A DNA stretch of 16,664 nt from Pseudomonadota bacterium (GTDB taxonomy: Bacteria; Pseudomonadota; Alphaproteobacteria; Rhizobiales; Xanthobacteraceae), in NCBI GenBank assembly GCA_021823875.1, contig JAKAMD010000028.1:1-16664 (forward strand), read 5' to 3'. The position numbers were made by a program, and so were the translations under genes. This document shows positions 1-6,900 of this stretch, piece after piece; positions within the stretch are counted from its first letter, which is position 1; every line of letters starts with the position of its first letter. The notes below the pieces were generated by a model, which worked only from the letters and a program-made list of their open reading frames with translations, was not told the origin of the DNA and did not search any database.

Positions 1-1
1 C

Positions 2-325
2 GTGATCGGCATAATCCACCGGCTGCGGCAGAACGGATTCGACGCAGACGCCGTCCGCAAGCCAGGGCCAAAGCCCAAACCGAAAACGGTTTCCAACCCA
101 AAGCCGAAGGCGCCGAAGAAACCGCCGCCACTCCCGGAAGCACGACTAGATGAGCCGACGCATCTCTTCGTCCCGCTCCACGGCCTGACTCAGCAGGTAT
201 GCCACTGGCCGAAGGGTGACGGGGTGGGCGAGCCATACAGTTTCTGCGGGCAGCCCGTCGAATACGGCTCGTATTGCATGGCGCACCGTCAGCGCGCCGT
301 GCGCAAGACTCAGACGCCAGTATAG
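2..325 (+). CDS. gcrA-like: GcrA-family cell-cycle regulator, 5' end outside the window
   Basis: The reading frame is already open at the left edge. The first visible residues (VIGIIHRL) match the end of the N-terminal helix-turn-helix of GcrA, so the true start lies upstream and the GTG at base 2 is probably internal. A Lys/Pro-rich linker (about residues 19-46 of the visible part) leads to a C-terminal module with CHWPKGD, FCGQP and YCMAH, giving C-x14-C-x9-C-x2-H. This is the layout of the GcrA sigma-70-interaction domain. GcrA is a transcription coactivator that binds RNA polymerase sigma-70 and prefers CcrM-methylated GANTC promoters; many alphaproteobacterial phages carry copies. Its last 16 bases overlap the end of the convergent collar gene. 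The family call is strong; the promoters it controls are unknown. Confidence 0.87.
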   Translation: MIGIIHRLRQNGFDADAVRKPGPKPKPKTVSNPKPKAPKKPPPLPEARLDEPTHLFVPLHGLTQQVCHWPKGDGVGEPYSFCGQPVEYGSYCMAHRQRAVRKTQTPV

Positions 326-1305
326 ATGAAGACGTAGCAGGCTAGGGAAGGCTGCACATTGTTGTGGGCGCCGCTCCCGCCGTTAGGAGCTATGTTGGCG
401 TACCCTGTAGCGATGCTGATATTGGCGTAGCTCACTGATGTACCGATGTTCTGGAGCGCGTAGCCAAAGTTGCCTGGTGCGCCAGATCCCGAGTTCCCTG
501 AGATCCCATAGACCACATGCTGGTGGCCGCTGTCTGACGCACCGTGGCCGTGGCCGTAGTCGCCATGGTTGTGGCTCGGCATTTCGCCGATGCTGAGCGT
601 GTGCTCTTGCTCGCCGCCCATGACACCGATTGCGTAACCGGTCAGGCGTCCTGCAGCCGTGCCGCCCATATTGTCGGCGCCGACGATCGCGTTGCCGCGG
701 TAGTCGGGAACATTGAAAGTCGTCGAGCCGTCACCGTTGCCGAAAGAAACACCGATCGCAGCGAATAGCGCGGCGTACGTCGTGCGGCTGACTGCCTGCC
801 CGTAGCAAATGAGCCAGCCGTTCTGCGCGTTCGCGGAGGCGCAGGGTTTCAAATCACCAGCCTGGAACACGCTGTCCGATGGGCTGCCGGTTCGATAGGC
901 GTTCGTTCCATCGGAAACGACGATCGTTACGCCTCCGGCCGGAACATTGATGGGCGTGGCCGCGCTGCCAACGACGCCGAAAGTGACTGCATAGGAACCG
1001 CTCGTCAGATTGTTGACCGCCCACATGCCGCCGACGCCGGCGGGAACCTGGATTGCGGTCGCGACTCCAATCGTTCCGGTTAGCTCCAGCTGCTGCGGCA
1101 GGTAACTGGCGCTGTTGGCCGGATACGCTCCCGTATAGGCGCTCACGAGGACGATGGGCGTCGTGACATTGCCCGTCAGATTGATGAGCTGCGCGCCGCC
1201 CAGCGCAAGGTCGAGGATCGTGGTGTTGGAATTTACGGGAACATCCCACGTGTTGACGTACGAACCATTGGCCGGCTCATTCAGGTTCTTGTTTGCGGTG
1301 GCCAT
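310..1305 (-). CDS. Phage tail-collar fibre protein, putative receptor-binding tip
   Basis: This 331-residue protein has a beta-rich N-terminal half with an SVFQAGDLKP hinge near residue 145. A phage tail-collar domain follows: GWLICYGQAVSRTTYAALF (about 163-181), then GDGSTTFNVPDYRG (191-204). The C-terminal part contains GEQEHTLSIGEMPSHNH and ends in a Q-P-S-L-x-C-Y-V-F-I-Y-T-G strand typical of collar and long-tail-fibre tips. Between residues 245 and 263 lie three HxH pairs, suggesting metal binding in a trimer as in T4 gp37. The start at 1305 was chosen over an in-frame ATG 54 bases upstream because GAGAGG lies at the right distance before it. It is the last gene of the minus-strand block and is cut off from the ejection-protein gene by the plus-strand cassette. 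The role in host attachment is inferred from the family. Confidence 0.88.
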   Translation of the reverse strand: MATANKNLNEPANGSYVNTWDVPVNSNTTILDLALGGAQLINLTGNVTTPIVLVSAYTGAYPANSASYLPQQLELTGTIGVATAIQVPAGVGGMWAVNNLTSGSYAVTFGVVGSAATPINVPAGGVTIVVSDGTNAYRTGSPSDSVFQAGDLKPCASANAQNGWLICYGQAVSRTTYAALFAAIGVSFGNGDGSTTFNVPDYRGNAIVGADNMGGTAAGRLTGYAIGVMGGEQEHTLSIGEMPSHNHGDYGHGHGASDSGHQHVVYGISGNSGSGAPGNFGYALQNIGTSVSYANISIATGYANIAPNGGSGAHNNVQPSLACYVFIYTGV

Positions 1306-1377
1306 CAGTGCGATCCTCTCGAAGGCGTAGCGGAAACATAACAGATAACGGGGTTCCAACCAACTGCACGCCGGCTA

Positions 1378-1406
1378 TTGACATTCGTATTCGTCTGTCC
1401 TAGTAT
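1378..1406 (+). promoter_or_regulatory. Near-consensus sigma-70 promoter for the small-gene cassette
   Basis: TTGACA at 1378-1383 and TAGTAT at 1401-1406 are separated by exactly 17 bases. The -35 box matches 6 of 6 and the -10 box 5 of 6 consensus positions. Transcription would begin near 1413, about 18 bases before the first start codon at 1431, with AGGAGG in between. It points away from the collar gene. Confidence 0.82.
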
Positions 1407-1413
1407 AGGGACA
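1396..1413. promoter_or_regulatory. Operator-like inverted repeat over the -10 box
   Basis: TGTCCTA-GTA-TAGGGACA forms a dyad with 7-base arms, allowing one extra G in the right arm. It covers the -10 box and likely start point of the cassette promoter. A repressor bound there would block transcription; the repressor is unknown. It could also be chance. Confidence 0.4.
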
Positions 1414-1430
1414 CTGAATAGGAGGCTGAT

Positions 1431-1637
1431 ATGGCATACGCACGATGGGCTGTCGAAGTCACGACACCGGACGTCGAAGGGAAATGGTTCACGATCGGCG
1501 CCTTTGCTGACGCGCAGAAGGCGCAGGAGCTTCTGGATCGTCAGGGGAACGACGCGCTGCTGTTCGGCGGCCAGGCCACTTTCCGTGTTCGAGACATGCT
1601 CGACCCTTCTATTTCCGATGGTTTTGAGCGTCACTGA
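1431..1637 (+). CDS. Small hypothetical protein, first gene of the moron-like cassette
   Basis: This 68-residue soluble acidic protein matches no family I recognise. It begins MAYARWAVEV, and the pattern suggests a short beta strand, an alpha helix (ADAQKAQELLDRQ, about residues 26-38) and another strand (ALLFGGQATFRV). The start is firmly supported by AGGAGG five bases before the ATG and by the promoter just upstream. The stop codon is part of the ribosome-binding site of the next gene (TGAGGAGGA), so the two are probably translationally coupled. Its orientation, opposite to all flanking virion genes, suggests expression independent of late transcription. No function can be assigned. Confidence 0.75.
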   Translation: MAYARWAVEVTTPDVEGKWFTIGAFADAQKAQELLDRQGNDALLFGGQATFRVRDMLDPSISDGFERH

Positions 1638-1647
1638 GGAGGACAGC

Positions 1648-1920
1648 ATGGCTTTGATGGTTGAACAGGACGCCCGGCAAGATGGCCGATGGCGGATCAA
1701 GAAGCTGGTCGAGAACCCCCACAGCGCCACCGGCTACGTCTTCCTCGCGCAGATGTTGCCAAATGAGTATCGGACCAGAGACGTGACACCGACGGAATAC
1801 GACTACCTCGTCGCCAAACAGGCCGCTGCCGACGTTCTGGCGAGATACGTCCGGATGAACGCCCAAGCGTACGATCTCAAGCTCAAGATGCTGGCTGAAG
1901 GAACCAAACAAAATGTGTAA
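1648..1920 (+). CDS. Small hypothetical protein, second gene of the cassette
   Basis: This 90-residue, mostly helical protein begins MALMVEQDARQDGRWRIKK. A long C-terminal helix runs from about residue 45 to 85 (EYDYLVAKQAAADVLARYVR and onward), which might form a coiled coil or dimer. No known domain is recognised. The start at 1648 was preferred to an upstream in-frame ATG at 1378 because GAGGAGG, overlapping the preceding stop codon, sits seven bases before it, and because the longer version would begin inside the -35 box. Its end overlaps the third small gene by eight bases. It is probably made from the same short transcript as its neighbours. Confidence 0.72.
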   Translation: MALMVEQDARQDGRWRIKKLVENPHSATGYVFLAQMLPNEYRTRDVTPTEYDYLVAKQAAADVLARYVRMNAQAYDLKLKMLAEGTKQNV

Positions 1921-1990
1921 CGCTATCGCAATCGCGATCATCTGCGGCATCATTGCCGGCTGGGCCAACGCTTGGGAAAAGCGCCGCTAA
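1913..1990 (+). CDS. 25-residue putative membrane peptide, third gene of the cassette
   Basis: An ATG inside the last codons of the preceding gene (ATGTGTAA overlap) opens a 25-codon frame ending in TAA at 1988-1990. The product starts MCNAIAIAI, has about 15 hydrophobic residues (4-18) that could span the membrane once, and ends in the basic tail WEKRR. AAGGA lies about ten bases before the start, a modest site helped by overlap coupling. The stop shares CTAA with the TAG of the convergent 637-residue gene. It could be a small membrane regulator or lysis or exclusion peptide, but it is too short to assign to a holin family. The coding call rests on position, coupling and the clean membrane-segment pattern. 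Confidence 0.5.
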   Translation: MCNAIAIAIICGIIAGWANAWEKRR

Positions 1991-3900
1991 ATCGCTTCCT
2001 GCGCCACGTTGAGCGCCTTGGCGACGTGTTCGTCAGGCTGCTGCAATATGGCCGAAGTGCGTTGCTGCTCGGCCTTCTTCGCTGTCTCGACGGCGCGCAT
2101 CAGGCGATCGACCAAATGCTGGTGGCCAGAAGGCTTGACCTTGCCGCCGCGGGCATGCGGCTGACGATCAGTTTCGCCTACGTCTGAAAGCACGTCTGCC
2201 CGAAGCGCATTCTTGGGTGCGTTCTGGAGCGCTCTCGCAGCAGCGTCGTAAAATGGCGTCGGAGGGGGAGCCGCAACACGTTCGGCCAAAGATTGCGTAG
2301 GGGCTTTAAACGTCCGCCCCGCCAGGTGCTCAAGCCCCTGCTCAATGGCGGGAACCGCAAGCATCCCCGGCAGCGTCCCTTCATGGAGTCCTGTGCCAAT
2401 GGCGACGGCCCGTGCACCCCACCGCAACGCAGGTGAAGCCAAACGGGCCAACCTGCTTCCTTCCTGCGTCTCATTCAGCTGAGAAGCCTTTTGGATCTCT
2501 TCAGGCGTGAATACCTGTTGCGCAATCGGCTTCCGCAAATTGGCTGCGACCTGTCCGCTGCTTCCAGACAAAAGTTGGTTGCGCAAGAAATCGGTCGTAT
2601 GGTCGCCGAGGCCGATATTCCCGAGGTGCTGCCGCGTTAGCAGCCCTGTCGCGTTGTTGTTTAGTCCGTTGGACAGCAACGCCCCGATTTGCTGATCGCC
2701 TGCCTCTCCCAAGTTGTTCGGATTTTGTAGGGCGCGCATGGCGTTTTTGATCGGCTGCGGCGCATTTGCGCCGAACGTGTTTCGGTGGTTGATGTACGCT
2801 TGGCGCGCCCCCTGCATGTCTCCGACAACTCTGGCGCCGTCGCCCGAGAAAGCGCCTGGCGTCGCAGCGGCTTGCTGGATACCTTCGTCGAAGCCATCGA
2901 TGAGGTTTCCGATATGGTGTGAATCGACGCCCCCGCTATCGGCGAAGCCGCGTAGATCTCGGCGCACGGTTTCGAGATCGTTCATGTTAAAGCCGCCGGG
3001 CGACGATTCAAGCGCCTTCATCTGTTTGTAGAGCTGTCCAACAGCCTGCTGGGTTCCAGCCATGCTGGATGACGTTTCGTACGTATTTGCAGGGAAATCC
3101 GGCGTCCCGGTCATACGCTGCAAAGCAGACTGCCAGATGGGCTGTACAGCTTGCGGCGTGAAAACGCCAGGATTCGCGCGAGCAGTATCGTAGGCCGCGT
3201 CCACGCCCTTGCTGCTCGCAGTGGCGGCCTCGCGGAACTTGGCGCCGAGGCTCGCCGCTGTTGCCGGTTCCTCCGCAGCGCTAGCAGCCGCAGCGGCTTC
3301 CCCTGCGCCTCCTACGCCAGCCATTTTCATCGCAGGAGCGGCAAGCGCAGCGACATCAAGGCCAACAGGAACTGGATCAGTGGCCAAAGCTTTCTTGAAG
3401 CCGCCCCAGCTGCCGTAGCGATCGGCGTACTGCTGGCCCAATGCGCGAATGGGAGCCGTCTGTGCGTCCCATTGCTGCTGATCCGGAGGTGTGTAGCCGA
3501 CCTTGTTTTCAATCCAGCTCGTAAGCCCCGGCGCCACGGCCTGCCCGAGACGGTGCGCGCCGTAGTTTGCATAGGTGTCGGCGGCGTTCAGGAAACTTTT
3601 GCCGGGAAGGTCGCCTTGAGCGATGTTGCCTGCGGCGTCACGCAACGCGCTTCCAATTCCCGACGCTACACCTGCAGCGCTGGGGCCGAGACTGTGCGCG
3701 CCGCGTGCAAGAACCCCTTCGCTTCCCGTCCACGGCATGCTGGCGTAGTCAGGTTCCTGGCTACTTTGGGCGCCTTGATCGCCCCCAGTCGCGTCTAGAG
3801 GCGTAAAGTCTGCATAAGGGTCGGGCTGCGCGGTTTGCGCATTCTGCCCTGCGCCGTTGTCGAGTGGCGTGAAATCCGCGTATGGATCTTGGTCGGCCAT
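1987..3900 (-). CDS. Putative internal virion/ejection protein
   Basis: This 637-residue protein is probably carried in the capsid and ejected with the DNA. The N terminus holds two identical DPYADFTPLD peptides (residues 5-14 and 27-36). A Gly/Ala-rich part follows (60-130), then an Ala-rich segment (185-220) and a long helical region. The last 60 residues contain HARGGKVKPSGHQHLVDRLM followed by a helix, a tail I associate with internal virion proteins of alphaproteobacterial phages. No catalytic motif is visible. GAGG eight bases before the ATG supports the start. It lies ten bases downstream of the transglycosylase gene and is probably co-transcribed with it. Its last codons overlap the plus-strand cassette by four bases. 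The ejection role is inferred from context and composition. Confidence 0.65.
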   Translation of the reverse strand: MADQDPYADFTPLDNGAGQNAQTAQPDPYADFTPLDATGGDQGAQSSQEPDYASMPWTGSEGVLARGAHSLGPSAAGVASGIGSALRDAAGNIAQGDLPGKSFLNAADTYANYGAHRLGQAVAPGLTSWIENKVGYTPPDQQQWDAQTAPIRALGQQYADRYGSWGGFKKALATDPVPVGLDVAALAAPAMKMAGVGGAGEAAAAASAAEEPATAASLGAKFREAATASSKGVDAAYDTARANPGVFTPQAVQPIWQSALQRMTGTPDFPANTYETSSSMAGTQQAVGQLYKQMKALESSPGGFNMNDLETVRRDLRGFADSGGVDSHHIGNLIDGFDEGIQQAAATPGAFSGDGARVVGDMQGARQAYINHRNTFGANAPQPIKNAMRALQNPNNLGEAGDQQIGALLSNGLNNNATGLLTRQHLGNIGLGDHTTDFLRNQLLSGSSGQVAANLRKPIAQQVFTPEEIQKASQLNETQEGSRLARLASPALRWGARAVAIGTGLHEGTLPGMLAVPAIEQGLEHLAGRTFKAPTQSLAERVAAPPPTPFYDAAARALQNAPKNALRADVLSDVGETDRQPHARGGKVKPSGHQHLVDRLMRAVETAKKAEQQRTSAILQQPDEHVAKALNVAQEAI

Positions 3901-3910
3901 GACGGGAGCC

Positions 3911-6900
3911 TCAGTTCGTGAAATACCGGCTCATGCCAGAAGGCAGATGCATCCGTTTTTGGAAGCCCTCCTCCATAGCTGGTTGGCTCATAGCGCTGCT
4001 GCGCAGGGTTCGCATGAGTTTCGTATTGGACATTATGCCGGCCAAGTTGCGGGTTTCGGTGTCGTACTTCGACGGGGGGTTGAGACGCGTAAAGGCTGCC
4101 TGCGCGTTCGCTAAGTTGGAGTCTGGGTTGTCCTGCATCCACTGCTCCACAAAAGCTGCGTAATCACGCGACTGCTGCGCGCGTGTCATATTAAGCGCCT
4201 GAACATGCCGCATGGCGTCAGGGGTCATTGATAGGTCGGGGAATGTATGCATCGCCGCGATGAGAGACGCATCGGATCTGTCATTGGCGAATGATTGCAT
4301 GTTGCGGTATTTCGTTGCCAACTGCTCAAGTGTGTCGCTACCCGAGAGAGGCGCACCAGAATAACCGGCGACTCGCGCAGCGGTGTTGAGCCCGTTGATG
4401 ACGCGCGCGCGCCATTCGGCGCCTGCGCCGGCTGTGCCTATGCCAGATTGAGAAGCCATGGCGGCCGTATTCTCCATCTGCTCGCGCATGAGAGGCGCGT
4501 CGTGTGCCTGGGCCATTGCGGCTTGGCGGATGCTGTCCAGTTTCTTGTTGCGGGACTGGATGTCAGCCTGTGAAAATGGATCCACGACGTCACCGTCTGC
4601 GGCAGCGTCTTTTGGATCGTATGCCACTCCATAGGATACTTCCCCACGGGCTGTAGGAGCACCCGTCGGAACACCCGTCGGAGCACCCGTCGGAGCACCC
4701 GTCGGAGGCGTAAAGGAAGGCCGTACGGGAGCAGACGGCGTCACTCCCGCGGGTCGCGGTTCCTGATTGGGTGGAATGCCGACAGGTCCGCTTTGTGTGC
4801 CAAAACCTGCGGCTGCGCCGCCAGCCATTTCGTGTACGTCTTGCGGACGCACATTCGCACCGGCACGCTGCAGACGGCGGTACGCACCCATGTCGAGGTC
4901 GACACGCTGCCCGTTGAGGACGGCGTGCACGCCAGGGATCGGCCCATTCGGTCCTTGACCCATGATAAAGTACGCACGACCCAGTGAAGCTGCCAGCTGA
5001 TCAGCGGTCTGCGCGCCCGTGAGCCCCGTCGCAGCCTGTACGTTGCCGATGCCTGCAGCTGTATGCGCGCCTTGCAGGTTGCTATTCGTCAGGTTTGATT
5101 CGGCCTGGCGTTCGTTGCCGTAAGCTTGTGCGCCGGCGCCCATGCCCTGCAGGATCGCCGAACCAAGGTAGCGACTGTTCGATGACGCCATGGTGCCAAG
5201 GCCTGACAACAGCGGAACGACCCAACTGCGGTTCTGATCGAACCAATTTGGACCGCCTTGTGACGCCGCGCCAGAGACCGCCATCTGCTGGTTAAGATTG
5301 CGATTGGCACCTGCGCCACCGCCGTAGTTGTCATTGTAGCTGCCGTCACCGCCATCTTCTTCAGTATCTGCGCCGCCGCCGCTGCCATCGCCATTCGCCT
5401 GCATGGAGCGTTGGCGCGGGGAGGCCGCGATGCGCAGGGCGTTGTCAGCGGCGTTTGGGTCATAATTGTCGGATGTGTTGCTCATGGCGCGCCCCAGAAT
5501 GCTCGGAACATAATTTTGCGTCTCGCGCGGCATAAAGGCCATCCAGTTCGCGCCACCACGGCGAATGGCGGCATCGAGGCGACCGGGACCGGCGTTGTAC
5601 GCCGCAAGCGCTTTCGAAATGTCGCCGTAATGGTTGAACTGGTCCTGCAGGTACAATTTTCCAAGGTTGGCGTTGTACGCCGGATCGTGAGCAAAACGCT
5701 GCGGATCCCACGGGATACCATGCTGTTGCGCGACCATCTGTCCAGTGGCCGGCAACACTTGTGCGATGCCCGTGGCGCCCTTTGGCGAGACGATGACGTT
5801 GCCATTGGCGCCGACTTGGCGCGTTCCAGATTCCTGATGGAGCAGTCCCGGAAACACGCGCTCGACCGCGTTGCTGAAAGCGCCCTCTGCGCCTTGAACG
5901 CCAGCAGTGATCGCGCTCGAGACGCCTTGGCCCGCGCGCTGAACGGCGCGCCCGGCTTGCTGAACGCCATGCGTGATAGCGCCGCTGGCCGCCTGCCCGG
6001 CCTGCACGATAGGATTGCCGGGCGTCGCATCAGAAGGTTCTGCAGCCCCGGTTCCACCAGCCAAACCACCAAGATCAGCGGGACGCTCGGGAGGCAACGG
6101 GATGTTGTCGCCTGTCGGCAGGTTCGGGCTGTCGGAAGCGGCCGCATCGCCGGCGCCGAGAGCGGCCAGCGCCTGTGGGTCGGCATGATACGCCTGCTCA
6201 AGCGTCGTCTGATCCGGACCTGTAGGCGGGGACAGTCCTGCAGCGCCCCGCAGATCAGTAACGCCTTTCAGGCCAGCGTCTACGGGCGCGGCATCGGGCG
6301 TCTGATCAAAGCCGAGCGGGAGGTCGCTTATGGCCACAGGATCCTGCGCACCGGAAAGGTCGCCGTAAGGCGATCCCGCCGCCAAGCCAGGATCGGGCGC
6401 GTCAGACGTATTGTCGACAGGCGAGTCGGGCAGTATGAGGTCGCCGCCGTCCGCGCGCCGACGACGCTTATCAGCCACGCCACCGTTAGCCATAAACAGC
6501 CCAAGTAGACCAGTCAGCGCGCCGATACCTTGACCGACGCCGCCAAGGCCGCCCCCGCCGCCCGAGGACGGCGGCGTCGAAGGCTTCAGCGGCTGGACGT
6601 TCGGCTGCTCGTCGGGGATGCCGATCTGTGTCGTATCCTGTGTCGAATTGTCGTTGCCGCCCTGGTATTCCTGATCGGCGCTGTTCCACTGCCCGACGTC
6701 CAGGCCACCTCCGGCGCCGCGATGCGGGCGTCCTGCAAGACCGCCATGGGCAAAGACGCCGGCCGGAACCGGATTCGTGTAGGCGTTCAAGCCGAGGTTG
6801 CCGTAGGCGATCGTTGAGCCGAGAAGACTGGACGCATCCGTGTAGCGGCCGAATGGCGTCAGGTCGGGCGTCGTCGTGACGCCAAGATCGGCCAGACTTT

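Noticed and set aside
1320..1370. Minus-strand promoter for the collar gene (TTGGTT-17-TATGTT)
   Set aside because: Only 3 of 6 and 4 of 6 positions match; the collar gene may have a promoter but this one is too weak to call.
1360..1430. GcrA/CcrM-controlled promoter with GANTC
   Set aside because: No GANTC occurs in this promoter region; the GANTC sites noticed are inside genes and common by chance.
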